From Denitratisoma sp. DHT3 (lineage in GTDB: Bacteria > Pseudomonadota > Gammaproteobacteria > Burkholderiales > Rhodocyclaceae): a stretch of 64,000 bases of DNA. The translations under genes and the position numbers were made by a program. Below are positions 1 through 12,710 of the stretch, one piece after another. A model generated the notes under the pieces. The model was not told the origin of the DNA and made no database searches. It saw nothing but the letters and a program-made list of their open reading frames with translations. Every line of letters starts with the position of its first letter. Positions within the stretch are counted from its first letter, which is position 1. Location of the stretch: NCBI RefSeq assembly GCF_007833355.1, contig NZ_CP020914.1:2652047-2716046 (forward strand), read 5' to 3'.

Positions 1-1193
1 AACTGGTCCGCGTCGCCGGCGGTGAAGGCTGCGGCGATGGCGGTGCGCTCCTCTCCCGCCTCGCCATGGCGCACGCAGTCGCAATACACCAGACACATCC
101 GGGACAGCGTCGCCAGACTCGCATGACGCGCCGGATCGGTCACGGCCACGCACAACTCGGCGGCACGGCCGTCCAGATACAGGGTGCCGCACTGGAACAC
201 GGCCTTGCCGCGGCGGGTATAGAAATCGCGGAAAGCCACGAAGTTGTTGGCCAGGGGCATCAGGTCGCGAACGTAGCGGGCGAGCCGCGCCAGATCGCGC
301 AGGGCGGCGGCATCGATCGAGCCGTTGCCGTCGACCGGCTTGGCCGCCAGCCATGCGGCGTAGGGTGCGAGGGCATCCTTGGCCGCGCACCATTGCGCCT
401 CGCTCAGGGACTCCAGGGGTCCCAGAAGGGGCGTCAGCAGGGTGGCCTTCAAGGTCTCCAGCGGTGCGCGCCAGGCCGGATTCAAGCCGTCGCCGAGGGG
501 CAGCGGGCGCCCCGCCGCCACCCGCCCCAGGGGCAGGCCGCCCAGCGTGTCGGCGGTCATCAGCGGCGGCGCCGCGAGCGACTTGTAGGTGGCCTCGTCG
601 GCGTTCAGGGCGTCGCCCGCCCGCTCGTCGAAGGCCGCCAGGCGACAGCGCAGGAAATAGTCGTCGATTTTCTCGCTGACGGCGAGCAGTGCCTCGTGGG
701 CTGCCGCCGTGCCCTCCCCCAGCGGGCTCGAAACCCCCGCCGCCAGCCAGGCCGCCTCGGCGGCCTCCAGCCAGCGGACCTGGGCGGCGGCGATTTCGTC
801 GATCTCGATCGGTGCGTCGGCGGGGTGCCCATGTTCGGCGGCAATCGCCCGGGCGGCGGCATGCAGCGTCGCGTCGGCCTCCTCCCGAATCGCGTCGAGC
901 GGCACGCCGGACAGGTTCTGCTCCAGCACCTCGGGCCGGCTCAGGCGTTGTCCGGCCCAGGCGATGGCGGCGATCAACTCCGGGGCGCGGATGTGGCCGT
1001 CGCCGTCGCTGTCGATCAGGGCCAGCGTTTCGCGATCGAACTCGATGCCGGTGGTTGGGCAGGACAGGGCGACCCAGAGCTTCTGGTCCAGCTTCCCGAT
1101 GGCAAGCAGGTCGGCGGCACTGTCGATGCGCACCTGGTCGAACCCGCCGGCACGAAAGAACCGCCACGTATGGCTGGATCCAAGAGTATTCAT
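1..1193 (-). CDS. EF-hand domain protein of unknown function, 3' end outside window
   Basis: The minus-strand frame opens with ATG at 1193 and runs off the left edge without a stop, giving 397 N-terminal residues. A canonical 12-residue EF-hand loop lies at residues 61-72 (DSDGDGHIRAPE, with D1, D3, G4, D5, G6, I8 and E12), so Ca2+ binding is likely. The rest is alanine-rich, predicted helical and unrecognised. No signal peptide is visible, so the part seen looks cytoplasmic. A GGAG motif sits 9 bases before the ATG. The gene lies just beyond the ATP synthase terminator on the same strand and probably has its own promoter in 1194-1284. Only the EF-hand is recognised; the full length and function are not known from this window. 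Confidence 0.75.
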   Translation of the reverse strand, partial: MNTLGSSHTWRFFRAGGFDQVRIDSAADLLAIGKLDQKLWVALSCPTTGIEFDRETLALIDSDGDGHIRAPELIAAIAWAGQRLSRPEVLEQNLSGVPLDAIREEADATLHAAARAIAAEHGHPADAPIEIDEIAAAQVRWLEAAEAAWLAAGVSSPLGEGTAAAHEALLAVSEKIDDYFLRCRLAAFDERAGDALNADEATYKSLAAPPLMTADTLGGLPLGRVAAGRPLPLGDGLNPAWRAPLETLKATLLTPLLGPLESLSEAQWCAAKDALAPYAAWLAAKPVDGNGSIDAAALRDLARLARYVRDLMPLANNFVAFRDFYTRRGKAVFQCGTLYLDGRAAELCVAVTDPARHASLATLSRMCLVYCDCVRHGEAGEERTAIAAAFTAGDADQ

Positions 1194-1284
1194 GGACTGA
1201 CGCTCCAGAAAATTTTCGAACCCCATTTATAAACGATATTCCCGCAGACCGTCAGCATGGCGGCCGCACACGGCGGGCGCACCG

Positions 1285-1310
1285 AAAAAAAAGGCAGCCG
1301 AGGCTGCCTT
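1285..1310 (-). terminator. Intrinsic terminator of the ATP synthase operon
   Basis: On the minus strand a 9-bp stem (AAGGCAGCC/GGCTGCCTT) with a 2-base nominal loop is followed by eight T residues. It lies 28 bases after the atpC stop, the expected place for the end of the atp transcript. Confidence 0.93.
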
Positions 1311-1337
1311 TCCGCTGGCTCCGACGGACGCCGGTCA

Positions 1338-1760
1338 TCAGTGGCCGTGCTTGCGCAGCCGCTGGATCGCCGCCAGTTGCGCCACGGCTTCGGCCAGCTC
1401 GGCCTGGGCGCGGGCGTAGTCCAGTTCGGAACCGCGGTCGCGCATGGCTTCCTCGGCCATCTTCTTGGCTTCCATGGCCTTGGCTTCGTCCAGATCGTGG
1501 CCACGGATGGCGGTGTCCGCCAACACGGTCACCAGCCCCGGCTGCACTTCCAGCATGCCGCCGGCGACGAAGATCAGCTCTTCCTGACCATGCGGCAGCT
1601 TCAAGCGCACGGCACCCGGTTTGATGCGGGTCATCAGCGGCATGTGGCCGGGCAGAATCCCCAGCTCGCCGCCTTCGCCGGGCAGCGCGACGAATTCAGC
1701 CAGGCCGGAGAAGATCGACTCCTCCGCGCTGACGACATCTACATGAATGGTTATTGCCAT
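1338..1760 (-). CDS. atpC: F1Fo ATP synthase epsilon subunit
   Basis: The 140-residue product has the usual epsilon length and layout: an N-terminal beta sandwich (residues 1-85, starting [19 protein letters not shown]) and a C-terminal two-helix domain ending at residue 140. Epsilon is part of the central rotor stalk with gamma and inhibits futile ATP hydrolysis. The segment [18 protein letters not shown] is typical of the family. It is the last gene of the atp operon, 70 bases after atpD, and is followed by a strong terminator. A GGAGC ribosome-binding site precedes the ATG. Confidence 0.97.
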   Translation of the reverse strand: MAITIHVDVVSAEESIFSGLAEFVALPGEGGELGILPGHMPLMTRIKPGAVRLKLPHGQEELIFVAGGMLEVQPGLVTVLADTAIRGHDLDEAKAMEAKKMAEEAMRDRGSELDYARAQAELAEAVAQLAAIQRLRKHGH

Positions 1761-1830
1761 ATCTTGCTCCTAGCAGCCTGACGTTCCGGGCCGGCAAAGC
1801 AGCCGGCCGGAACTCCGGCTCGCGGCTAAC

Positions 1831-3258
<1,428 letters not shown>

Positions 3259-3270
3259 TTAACCCGCTGA

Positions 3271-4146
3271 TCAGCCCGCAATAGCCGCCGCGCCGCCGAC
3301 GATCTCGGAAATCTCCTTGGTGATCGCCGCCTGCCGAGCCTTGTTGTAAACCAGTTGCAGTTCCTTGATCACGTTGCCGGCGTTGTCGGTGGCGGACTTC
3401 ATGGCCACCATCCGGGCGCTTTGCTCGGAAGCCATGTTCTCGGCCACGGCCTGATAGATCAGGGCTTCCACATAGCGCACCAGCAGATCGTCGATCACGG
3501 TCTGGGCGTCCGGCTCGTAGAGGTAGTCCCAGGAACCGTCGGGAGTACCAAGACGCTCGCCCGTCAGGGGCAGCAGCTGCTCGATCACCGGTTCTTGCTT
3601 CATGGTGTTGATGAAGCGGGTATAAGCCACATACACGGCGTCCAGCTCGTCGTTCTGGAAGGCGTCGATCATGACCTTGATCGGTCCGATCAGCTTTTCC
3701 AGATGGGGCGTGTCGCCCAGCTGGGTGACGTGGGACACGACCTTGCCACCCATGCGCTGGATGAAGCCGAGGCCCTTGTTGCCGATGCAGGTGGCGCGGA
3801 TATCAGTCACGCCGTCCTGTTCCCACTGGCGCATATTGCCCACCAGCAGGCGCAGGATGTTGGTGTTCAGGCCGCCGCACAAGCCCTTGTCCGTGGTCAC
3901 CAGGATCACGCCGACGCGCTTCACCGGTTCCCTCCTGATCAGGAAGGAATGACGGTAGTCGGTCACGTTGGCCTGCGAGAGATTCGCCGCCAGGCGGCGA
4001 ATCTTCTCGCTGTAGGGACGGGCGGCCCGCATCCGCTCCTGCGCCTTGCGCATCTTGGACGCGGCCACCATCTCCATGGCCTTGGTGATCTTCTTGGTGT
4101 TCTGGACGCTCTTGATCTTGGTGCGGATCTCTTTTCCGACTGCCAT
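3271..4146 (-). CDS. atpG: F1Fo ATP synthase gamma subunit
   Basis: The 291-residue product starts [32 protein letters not shown], the highly conserved N-terminal helix of gamma, and ends in the matching C-terminal helix ([20 protein letters not shown]). These two helices form the coiled-coil shaft that turns inside the alpha3beta3 head. The central Rossmann-like domain contains [12 protein letters not shown]. The gene follows atpA by 28 bases and has an AAGGAGAGC ribosome-binding site. Nothing unusual was seen. Confidence 0.97.
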   Translation of the reverse strand: MAVGKEIRTKIKSVQNTKKITKAMEMVAASKMRKAQERMRAARPYSEKIRRLAANLSQANVTDYRHSFLIRREPVKRVGVILVTTDKGLCGGLNTNILRLLVGNMRQWEQDGVTDIRATCIGNKGLGFIQRMGGKVVSHVTQLGDTPHLEKLIGPIKVMIDAFQNDELDAVYVAYTRFINTMKQEPVIEQLLPLTGERLGTPDGSWDYLYEPDAQTVIDDLLVRYVEALIYQAVAENMASEQSARMVAMKSATDNAGNVIKELQLVYNKARQAAITKEISEIVGGAAAIAG

Positions 4147-4174
4147 GATCGCTCTCCTTAAAAGGGTTTAAGGA

Positions 4175-5713
<1,539 letters not shown>

Positions 5714-5723
5714 GGAATTGCTC

Positions 5724-6269
5724 CTAATTCTTTAGCGCGGTGGCCATGGCAGCAAGCTTGCCGCGGACGGAGGCGTCGATGACTTCGTCGCCGATGGCGA
5801 TGCGTACACCGCCGATCAGTTCCGGCACGACGCGGACGGTCGCCTTGATTTTGCAGTTGAACTTGCGCTCCAGGTCGGCCACGAGGGATTGCACGGCAGC
5901 GTCATCCATCGGGAAAGCCGATTCCACGTCGGCATCCTTGCTGCCTTCGTGGCTGTTCTTCAGTTCTTCGAAGAGCTGGGCGATTTCCGGCAATACGGAC
6001 AGACGCTCGTTATCCACCAGGACATGGACGAAGTTCCGCTGCTCGGCCGAAAGTCCCTCGCCGACCACGTCGGCAAACAGCTTGGCCAGCTGATCGGGCG
6101 TCAGGCGGGGATTGGCGACGCACTCGCCCATCTCGGCCGTGGCGGCCACCGCCGCCATGCGTCCCAGGGACTGGGACCAGGCAGACAGGACGGCGCCGTT
6201 GCCGGCGCCCTTGGCCAGCTGGAAAGCGGCTTCAGCGTAGGGACGCGCCAGGGTGACGTTCTCGGCCAT
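5724..6269 (-). CDS. atpH: F1Fo ATP synthase delta subunit
   Basis: The 181-residue product has the delta/OSCP layout: an N-terminal helical bundle ([12 protein letters not shown] near residue 8) and a C-terminal domain with [25 protein letters not shown]. Delta caps the alpha3beta3 head and links it to the b-subunit stalk. It lies between atpF (6-base gap) and atpA (10-base gap). Confidence 0.96.
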   Translation of the reverse strand: MAENVTLARPYAEAAFQLAKGAGNGAVLSAWSQSLGRMAAVAATAEMGECVANPRLTPDQLAKLFADVVGEGLSAEQRNFVHVLVDNERLSVLPEIAQLFEELKNSHEGSKDADVESAFPMDDAAVQSLVADLERKFNCKIKATVRVVPELIGGVRIAIGDEVIDASVRGKLAAMATALKN

Positions 6270-6275
6270 GGCGGA

Positions 6276-6746
6276 TCAAAGCTCCGACTTGAGTTGAGCC
6301 AGCAGGTCGGCGTGGGCCTGGGCGTTGATCTCCTTGCGGAGGATCTTCTCGGCGCCGGCCACGGCCAACTGGGCCACGTGCTCGCGCAGGGCTTCGCGGG
6401 CCCGCTGGGAAGCGGCGGCGGCTTCGGTTTCGGCGGCTTCGCGGGCGGCAGCGACAATGCGCGCGGCTTCGACCCGGGCTTCGTCCAGAAGCTGGGCGGA
6501 TTGCTTTTCGGCACCAACGCGCAGGTCGGCGGCGGATTCGCGCGCCTTGCGCAATTCGTCGGTGGCCTTTTTCTCCGCGTGGACCAGATCGGCTTTTGCC
6601 TTGTCCGCAGCCGCGAGCCCGTCGGCGATCTTCTGTGCCCGCTCGTCGAGCGCCTTCATGATGGGGGGCCAGACGAACTTCATCGTGACCCAGGCCAGCA
6701 CGAAGAACACAACCAGCTGGGCAAACAGCGTTGCGTTCAGATTCAC
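6276..6746 (-). CDS. atpF: F1Fo ATP synthase b subunit
   Basis: The 156-residue protein starts with one membrane helix (residues 4-26, [20 protein letters not shown]), followed by [21 protein letters not shown] and a long charged, alanine-rich helix. This is the dimeric peripheral stalk that holds F1 against rotation. It follows atpE by 39 bases and has an AAGGAGC ribosome-binding site. Confidence 0.97.
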   Translation of the reverse strand: MNLNATLFAQLVVFFVLAWVTMKFVWPPIMKALDERAQKIADGLAAADKAKADLVHAEKKATDELRKARESAADLRVGAEKQSAQLLDEARVEAARIVAAAREAAETEAAAASQRAREALREHVAQLAVAGAEKILRKEINAQAHADLLAQLKSEL

Positions 6747-6785
6747 GGTATTCGCTCCTTAAAAGCGTGTTCTAAGGGTGGGCGA

Positions 6786-7055
<270 letters not shown>

Positions 7056-7087
7056 TCAAAGTGAAAAAAGGGAACTGCGAAAACGAA

Positions 7088-7954
7088 TCAATGACCTTCG
7101 TGAGCCTGGCCGATATAGACCAGCGTCAGCATCATGAAGATGAAGGCTTGCAGCACGACAATCAGAATGTGGAAGATGGCCCAGATGGAGCCGGCCAGTA
7201 TGTGGCCGACCCAGAGCGCCACGCCGGTGCCGTTGGCGGACCAGGCGGCGCCCATCAGCGCGATCAGCATGAAGACCAGTTCGCCGGCATACATGTTGCC
7301 GAACAACCGCATGCCGTGGGAAATGGTCTTGGCGGCGAACTCGATCAGCTGCATCGCGAAATTGATCGGATACAGCACCGGGTGGCTGCCGAAGGGGGCG
7401 GTGAACAGCTCATGCACCCAGCCGCCGACACCCTTGATCTTGACGTTGTAGTAGATGCAGAGCAGCAACACGCCGATGGACATGCCGAGCGTGGCGTTGA
7501 GGTCGGCGGTGGGCACCACGCGCATGTAGGCGTGATGGTCGCCGGTGATGGCCTGCCAGAGGTTGGGCAGCATGTCGAGTGGCAGGAAGTCCATCGCGTT
7601 CATCAGGAACACCCAGACGAACACGGTGAGCGCCAGGGGCGCCACGTATTTGCGCGACTCCTCGGAATGGATGATGCCCTTGGCCTGATCGGCGACCATT
7701 TCCACCAGGAACTCCACCGCGGCCTGGAAACGGCCAGGCACGCCGGAAGTGGCCTTGCGCGCCGCCAGCCAGAGCACGAACACGGTGATCAGGCCGAGGG
7801 TTACCGAGTAGAACAGGGTATCGACGTTGATCACCGAGAAGTCGATGATGCTGGCCTGCTTGTGGCCCGTGGAATTGAGGTGGGTAAGGTGGTGGACGAT
7901 GTAATCGCCCGCATTGGGTGCCTGGGCGGCAGCTTCTTCGTGACCGGTCGCCAT
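7088..7954 (-). CDS. atpB: F1Fo ATP synthase a subunit
   Basis: The start was set at the ATG at 7954 ([13 protein letters not shown]), giving 288 residues. The reading frame is open further upstream, but that part overlaps atpI. The membrane protein contains the channel helix with the essential arginine region ([22 protein letters not shown]) and the closing helices of half-channel 2. It begins two bases after the atpI stop, so translation is probably coupled. The Shine-Dalgarno sequence is weak. Confidence 0.95.
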   Translation of the reverse strand: MATGHEEAAAQAPNAGDYIVHHLTHLNSTGHKQASIIDFSVINVDTLFYSVTLGLITVFVLWLAARKATSGVPGRFQAAVEFLVEMVADQAKGIIHSEESRKYVAPLALTVFVWVFLMNAMDFLPLDMLPNLWQAITGDHHAYMRVVPTADLNATLGMSIGVLLLCIYYNVKIKGVGGWVHELFTAPFGSHPVLYPINFAMQLIEFAAKTISHGMRLFGNMYAGELVFMLIALMGAAWSANGTGVALWVGHILAGSIWAIFHILIVVLQAFIFMMLTLVYIGQAHEGH

Positions 7955-7956
7955 AT

Positions 7957-8292
7957 TCAAGTCTTCAGCAAAAATGCAAATAAGTTCGCCTTCAACGCCG
8001 CGAACAGCCCGACGAGCAATGACAGCCAATGCACGTCGAAATATCGTTGCGCCAAGGCAAGAATTCCGATCGTCGCGGCAACCTTGAAAAACTCACCCGC
8101 AAAGAAGGTCGCCGCGCTTGCGCGACCGCTGGCGGTCGCGATTTTCAGACGCAGGACAAAGACCAGATTGGGCAACACGTAGGCGCCGCCGCCGACCGCG
8201 GCCGACGCCGCTCCCACCGCGCCGACCCACATACCGGCTATTGCCGTCACCAGTGCCACAGCGCCCAATTGCAGGAACAGGACTTTATGCAC
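7957..8292 (-). CDS. atpI: ATP synthase assembly protein AtpI
   Basis: The frame is open back to 8388, but the likely start is the GTG at 8292 ([12 protein letters not shown]), preceded by a very strong purine run (AAGGGGGGAAGGGGC). This gives 111 residues with about four hydrophobic segments, typical of AtpI. AtpI helps assemble the c ring. It is the promoter-proximal gene of the operon. Sequence conservation in the family is low, so the call rests mainly on position, size and membrane topology. Confidence 0.87.
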   Translation of the reverse strand: MHKVLFLQLGAVALVTAIAGMWVGAVGAASAAVGGGAYVLPNLVFVLRLKIATASGRASAATFFAGEFFKVAATIGILALAQRYFDVHWLSLLVGLFAALKANLFAFLLKT

Positions 8293-8337
8293 GCCCCTTC
8301 CCCCCTTGCGCAGGCCCTGCCACGCTAAAAGCCCGGC

Positions 8338-8366
8338 AATATACGGGTTACAGCACCCAAAGTCAA
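8338..8366 (-). promoter_or_regulatory. Sigma70-type promoter of the atp operon
   Basis: On the minus strand TTGACT (8366-8361) and TATATT (8343-8338) are separated by exactly 17 bases, one mismatch from consensus in each hexamer. Transcription would start near 8331, about 40 bases before the atpI GTG. Confidence 0.82.
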
Positions 8367-8370
8367 ATTG

Positions 8371-8390
8371 GAATGCCGCCAACGGCATTC
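8371..8390 (-). terminator. Stem-loop after parB, upstream of the atp promoter
   Basis: A perfect 8-bp stem (GAATGCCG/CGGCATTC) with a 4-base loop lies just upstream of the atp -35 box and about 70 bases past the parB stop. It is followed on the minus strand only by CAATTT, so it would be a weak terminator of the parAB transcript. Confidence 0.5.
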
Positions 8391-8457
8391 GACAAATACC
8401 TGCATCGACCTGAAAACCCCGGTTCGAACCACTTTTTCAAGGATTGATGGAAATGAT

Positions 8458-9318
8458 TCAACGCAGACGCGACAGAATTCCGTCCAATTGATCCAGGCTG
8501 GCGAAACGGATGGTGACGCTGCCGGCGCCCTTGCGGTTGGCGGCGATCTTGACCATCGCCCCCAGCCCGTCGGAAAGCTCCTCTTCCAGGCGCAGCAGAT
8601 CCCGGTCGGCGCCGCGGTCGGCCGGCTTTTTTTCCACCGGATGCAACTCCCGATTCACGATGCGCTCGGTTTCTCGCACCGAGAACCCCTTGTCCACCAC
8701 CAGGGAGGCGACCCGACCCTGCTCCGACTTGGGCAGGGGCAGCAACGCCCGGGCATGGCCCATCTCGATGTCGCCCGCCATCAGCATGTCCTGCGCCGGC
8801 TTGGCCAGGTGCAGCAGACGCAAAAGATTGGTCGCCGCGGGACGGGAACGGCCGACGGCATCGGCCGCCTGCTGATGGGTCATGCCGAACTCGTCGATCA
8901 GGCGTTGCAGGCCGGCCGCCTCTTCCAGCGGGTTGAGGTCCTCGCGCTGGATGTTCTCGATCAGCGACATGGCCAGTGCCGCGTCATCCGGAATATCCCG
9001 GATCAGCACCGGCACTTCGGCCATACCGGCGATCTGCGAAGCGCGCCAGCGCCGTTCGCCGGCGATGATCTCGTAGCGCTCCTGGCCGCCGACCAGGCCG
9101 ACGGGCCGCACCGAGATCGGCTGGATCAGGCCCTGGGACTTGATCGAGGCCGCCAGTTCCTCCAGGGAACCCGGGTCCATGCGCGTGCGCGGCTGGTACT
9201 TGCCCGGCTGCAGGCTAACCACCGGCAGCGTGTCCTGACGGCTACCTTCGGGGCTGTTGTTGGCGGCCAGCAAGGCATCCAGCCCGCGGCCGAGGCCTTT
9301 GAGTTTCGGGGGATTCAT
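8458..9318 (-). CDS. parB: Chromosome partitioning protein ParB
   Basis: The start was set at the ATG at 9318 ([18 protein letters not shown]), giving 286 residues; the frame is open further upstream but that part lies within parA. The N-terminal CTPase domain shows GERRWRAS at residues 87-94 and [10 protein letters not shown] at about 121-130. The helix-turn-helix ([25 protein letters not shown]) follows, then a C-terminal dimerisation domain. ParB loads at parS and slides as a CTP-dependent clamp. The start overlaps the parA stop by ATGA. Two parS sites lie within this window at 12669-12710. Confidence 0.97.
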   Translation of the reverse strand: MNPPKLKGLGRGLDALLAANNSPEGSRQDTLPVVSLQPGKYQPRTRMDPGSLEELAASIKSQGLIQPISVRPVGLVGGQERYEIIAGERRWRASQIAGMAEVPVLIRDIPDDAALAMSLIENIQREDLNPLEEAAGLQRLIDEFGMTHQQAADAVGRSRPAATNLLRLLHLAKPAQDMLMAGDIEMGHARALLPLPKSEQGRVASLVVDKGFSVRETERIVNRELHPVEKKPADRGADRDLLRLEEELSDGLGAMVKIAANRKGAGSVTIRFASLDQLDGILSRLR

Positions 9319-10106
9319 CCAGCTTCCTTCCAAGATTTGACGCGTTCCACCATTTCCTCGGCAAAGGCCAGGTAAGCCTGGGCGCCTTTGGCGGTCCTGT
9401 CGAACACCACGCCGGGCATGCCGTAGCTGGGCGCCTCGGCCAGGCGCACATTGCGCGGCACCAGGGTCTTGAACACCTTGTCGCCGAAGTGCTGCTCGAG
9501 TTGGTCGGAGACCTGCTTGGACAGCGTGCTGCGGTTGTCGAACATCACCCGCAGCAGGCCGATGATCTTCAGATCCCGGTTCAGATTGGCATGGACCTTC
9601 TTGATGGTATTCACCAGATCGGACAGGCCCTCCAGCGCGTAATACTCGCACTGCATCGGAATGATCACGCCATGCGCCGCACAAAGGCCGTTCAAGGTCA
9701 GCATCGACAAAGAGGGCGGGCAGTCGATGAGGACGAAGTCGTAATCGTCGCGGTGCGCGTGGAGCGCCTGCTTCAGCCGCATTTCGCGCTGCTCCAGGCT
9801 CACCATTTCCACTTCGGCGCCGGCCAGGTCCCGATTGGCGGGAAGCACGTCGAAGCGGGCCTCATACTTGGCGGAAGGCGACGGCTGACGCGCGTCGCCC
9901 AACCCGGCCAGGCCCAGCAGCACTTGATAGACCGAGCAGTCCAGGCTGCGCTTGTCCACCCCGCTGCCCATGGTGGCATTGCCCTGCGGGTCCAGATCCA
10001 CCAGCAGGGTGCGTTGCCCCTGCTGGGCCAGGGCCGCGGCCAGGTTGACACTGGTGGTGGTCTTGCCCACCCCGCCCTTCTGGTTGGCGATGGCGAAGAT
10101 ATGCAT
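9315..10106 (-). CDS. parA: Chromosome partitioning ATPase ParA (Soj)
   Basis: The start was set at the ATG at 10106 (MHIFAIANQKGG), preceded by GGAGAGAAGCTGACG; the frame extends further upstream only as overlap with rsmG. The 263-residue protein has the deviant Walker A motif KGGVGKTT at residues 10-17, with the signature lysine of the ParA/MinD family, and a Walker B-type stretch (DFVLIDCPPSL). It forms a nucleoid gradient that moves ParB-parS complexes. It lies between rsmG (2-base gap) and parB (4-base overlap), the usual gidAB-parAB order. Confidence 0.97.
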   Translation of the reverse strand: MHIFAIANQKGGVGKTTTSVNLAAALAQQGQRTLLVDLDPQGNATMGSGVDKRSLDCSVYQVLLGLAGLGDARQPSPSAKYEARFDVLPANRDLAGAEVEMVSLEQREMRLKQALHAHRDDYDFVLIDCPPSLSMLTLNGLCAAHGVIIPMQCEYYALEGLSDLVNTIKKVHANLNRDLKIIGLLRVMFDNRSTLSKQVSDQLEQHFGDKVFKTLVPRNVRLAEAPSYGMPGVVFDRTAKGAQAYLAFAEEMVERVKSWKEAG

Positions 10107-10108
10107 CG

Positions 10109-10729
10109 TCAGCTTCTCTCCAGTACGATTAAATGTCTTCGGGCCTCCAGCCCCGGCACCCGCAGCGGATGGCTTGCCGCCACCCGCCAGGTGGCAGGCA
10201 GACGGGCGATTTCCTCGGCCGGGAACACGCCTTTCATCGCCAGCAGGCGGCCCCCGGGCACGGCCAGGTGGCCGGCCAGACGCACGAAATCCGCCAGTTC
10301 GGCAAAGGCGCGGGACGTCACTGCATCGAATTGTCCCGCAAAGTCCTCCACCCGGCCGCAATGGACCGTGAAATTTTCCAGCTTCAATTCGATCCGGGCC
10401 TGCTGCTGGAAGGCGGCCTTTTTCTGTACCGTTTCGATCGAGGTGATCGCCAGCGCGGGCCGGGCGATCGCCAGGGGAATGCCTGGCAACCCGGCGCCGC
10501 TGCCGATGTCGGCCAGGCTCGCGATACCCGCCAGATGAGGCACGAGGGTCAGCGAATCGAGCAGATGCTGGCTCACCATCGCGGCTTCGTCCCTGACCGC
10601 CGTCAGGTTGTAGGCCCGATTCCACTTTTTCAGCAACGCCAGATAGGTCAGCAGGCGTGCCTCGGCGTCGGCGGGCAACTCCAGCCCCAAGGCGCCCACC
10701 CCCTGGTGCAGCATCGCAGCCAGACTCAC
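10109..10729 (-). CDS. rsmG: 16S rRNA (guanine-527-N7) methyltransferase RsmG
   Basis: The 206-residue protein contains the SAM-binding motif [16 protein letters not shown] and the upstream [12 protein letters not shown] signature of RsmG (GidB). It methylates G527 of 16S rRNA, and its loss gives low-level streptomycin resistance in other bacteria. The start codon is GTG at 10729, which overlaps the mnmG stop by 4 bases, so the two are translationally coupled. Confidence 0.96.
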   Translation of the reverse strand: MSLAAMLHQGVGALGLELPADAEARLLTYLALLKKWNRAYNLTAVRDEAAMVSQHLLDSLTLVPHLAGIASLADIGSGAGLPGIPLAIARPALAITSIETVQKKAAFQQQARIELKLENFTVHCGRVEDFAGQFDAVTSRAFAELADFVRLAGHLAVPGGRLLAMKGVFPAEEIARLPATWRVAASHPLRVPGLEARRHLIVLERS

Positions 10730-12615
10730 GCCTGTCCCTCCCGCAGCGAGTACCGCTTGAGGTGAACCAACAGCAGGGAGATGGCCGCCGGGGTCACCCC
10801 CTGGATGCGCGACGCCTGTCCCAGGGTTTGCGGCCGATGCTGATTGAGCTTCTGCTGCACCTCGATGGAGAGGCCCTTCACCTCCCGATAGTCGAGGTCG
10901 GCCGGCAGTGCCAGGGTTTCGTTGGCCTGGGCCTTTTCCACCTCACCCTGCTGACGATCGATATAGCCCTGGTATTTGGCCTGGATGGTGACCTGCTCCA
11001 CCACCTGGGCGTCGGACAAGGGCGTTCCGGCACCAGGCAGGGTCAACAGACTGGCATAGGACACCTCGGGCCGGCGCAGCAGGTCGAACAGGCGGTATTC
11101 GCGTTCCATGGGCTTGCCCAGCACCCGCCGCGCCTCGCTCTCGGGCAGCAGGCGCGGATTGACCCAGACCGACTTGAGCCGCTCCACCTCGCGGCCGATG
11201 GCGTCGCGCTTGCGGTTGAAGGCATCCCAACGAACGTCATCCACCAGACCCAGTTCGCGGCCGATCTCGGTCAGGCGCAGATCAGCGTTGTCCTCCCGCA
11301 GCGACAGCCGGTATTCGGCGCGACTGGTGAACATCCGGTACGGCTCGGAGACGCCACGGGTGATCAGATCGTCGGCCAGCACGCCGAGGTAGGCCTGATC
11401 GCGGCGCGGACACCACGCCGGCGACTCCCGGCAATAGCGGACGGCATTCACGCCGGCCAGCAGACCCTGGGCGGCGGCCTCCTCGTAGCCGGTGGTGCCG
11501 TTGATCTGGCCGGCGAAGAACAGGCCGGCGATGGACTTGGTCTCCAGCGAGGCCTTCAGGTTGCGGGGATCGAAGTAGTCGTACTCGATGGCGTAACCCG
11601 GGCGCAGGATGTGGACGTTTTCCAGGCCGCGGATGGAACGCACCAATGCCAGCTGCACATCGAAGGGCAGGCTGGTGGATACGCCCTGGGGATAGATCTC
11701 GTGGGTATTCAGGCCCTCCGGCTCCATGAATACCTGATGGCTGTCCTTGCCGGCAAAGCGGTGGATCTTGTCCTCGATCGATGGGCAGTAGCGCGGCCCC
11801 ACGCCCTCGATCACGCCGGTGAACATCGGCGAGCGGTCGAGGCCGGCGCGAATGATCTCGTGGGTGCGTGGATTGGTGTGGGTAATCCAGCACGGCACCT
11901 GGCGCGGATGCTGGACAGCGGAACCGAGGAAGGAAAACACCGGCACCGGGTCGTCGCCGGGCTGACGCTCCATCACCGAATAATCGATGGTGCGGCCATC
12001 GAGGCGCGGCGGCGTGCCGGTTTTGAGCCGGCCCACCGGCAGCTTCAATTCCCGCAGGCGCTGGGCCAGGGAGAGTGACGGCGGATCGCCGAAGCGCCCG
12101 GCGCGGAAGTTTTCCAGCCCGACATGCACCAAGCCATTCAAGAATGTGCCGGCGGTGAGTACCACCGCCCTCGCCTCGAAACGGATGCCGATCTGGGTCA
12201 CCACTCCGCTCACCTGGTCGCCGTTCAGGGTCAGGTCATCCACCGCCTGCTGGAACAGGGTCAGATTGGACTGATTCTCCAGACGGGAGCGGATCGCCTG
12301 CTTGTACAACTGGCGGTCGGCCTGGGCGCGGGTGGCACGCACCGCCGGCCCCTTGGAGGCATTGAGGATGCGGAACTGAATGCCGGCCTCGTCGGTCGCC
12401 GCCGCCATGGCGCCCCCCAGGGCATCCACCTCCTTGACCAAGTGGCCCTTGCCGATGCCGCCAATCGACGGATTGCAGGACATCTGGCCGAGCGTCTCAA
12501 TGTTGTGCGTCAACAGCAAGGTACTGGCGCCGGCGCGCGCCGCGGCCAAAGCGGCCTCGGTACCGGCATGGCCGCCGCCGACCACAATCACATCGAAACG
12601 GGTGGGATACAGCAT
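10726..12615 (-). CDS. mnmG: tRNA uridine-5-carboxymethylaminomethyl modification enzyme MnmG
   Basis: The 629-residue FAD protein starts [18 protein letters not shown], with the dinucleotide-binding glycines at residues 13-18, and has exactly the usual length. With MnmE it makes the cmnm5 modification at U34 of several tRNAs. A C-terminal helical domain (about residues 550-629) binds MnmE and tRNA. A TTG start at 12642 with a well-spaced GGGAGG would add 9 residues, but that start lies inside a terminator hairpin; the ATG at 12615 fits family length and was chosen. Confidence 0.96.
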   Translation of the reverse strand: MLYPTRFDVIVVGGGHAGTEAALAAARAGASTLLLTHNIETLGQMSCNPSIGGIGKGHLVKEVDALGGAMAAATDEAGIQFRILNASKGPAVRATRAQADRQLYKQAIRSRLENQSNLTLFQQAVDDLTLNGDQVSGVVTQIGIRFEARAVVLTAGTFLNGLVHVGLENFRAGRFGDPPSLSLAQRLRELKLPVGRLKTGTPPRLDGRTIDYSVMERQPGDDPVPVFSFLGSAVQHPRQVPCWITHTNPRTHEIIRAGLDRSPMFTGVIEGVGPRYCPSIEDKIHRFAGKDSHQVFMEPEGLNTHEIYPQGVSTSLPFDVQLALVRSIRGLENVHILRPGYAIEYDYFDPRNLKASLETKSIAGLFFAGQINGTTGYEEAAAQGLLAGVNAVRYCRESPAWCPRRDQAYLGVLADDLITRGVSEPYRMFTSRAEYRLSLREDNADLRLTEIGRELGLVDDVRWDAFNRKRDAIGREVERLKSVWVNPRLLPESEARRVLGKPMEREYRLFDLLRRPEVSYASLLTLPGAGTPLSDAQVVEQVTIQAKYQGYIDRQQGEVEKAQANETLALPADLDYREVKGLSIEVQQKLNQHRPQTLGQASRIQGVTPAAISLLLVHLKRYSLREGQA

Positions 12616-12627
12616 TTGAGGGACCGC

Positions 12628-12653
12628 AAAAAAGAGGCGCAATCATACGCCTC
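12628..12653 (-). terminator. Intrinsic terminator between mnmE and mnmG
   Basis: On the minus strand a 6-bp stem (GAGGCG/CGCCTC), extendable by G-U pairs, closes an 8-base loop and is followed by six T residues. It ends 12 bases before the mnmG ATG. It would stop transcripts coming from mnmE or act as an attenuator in the mnmG leader. Confidence 0.72.
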
Positions 12654-12668
12654 CCATCAGCAAAATCG

Positions 12669-12684
12669 TGTTTCACGTGAAACC
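12669..12684. promoter_or_regulatory. parS: parS centromere site 1
   Basis: The palindrome GTTTCACGTGAAAC (12670-12683) matches the core of the near-universal bacterial parS consensus TGTTTCACGTGAAACA; only the last flanking base differs. ParB, encoded about 3.4 kb away, should load here. Confidence 0.93.
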
Positions 12685-12694
12685 AGCACCCTCC

Positions 12695-12710
12695 TGTTTC
12701 ACGTGAAACT
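12695..12710. promoter_or_regulatory. parS: parS centromere site 2
   Basis: This is a second perfect copy of the 14-bp palindrome GTTTCACGTGAAAC (12696-12709), 26 bases centre to centre from the first. Its last core base is also part of the mnmE stop codon. Confidence 0.93.

Noticed and set aside
12642..12642. TTG as the true mnmG start.
   Set aside because: It has good ribosome-binding spacing, but it lies in a terminator hairpin and would add residues absent from the family. ATG 12615 gives the standard 629 residues.
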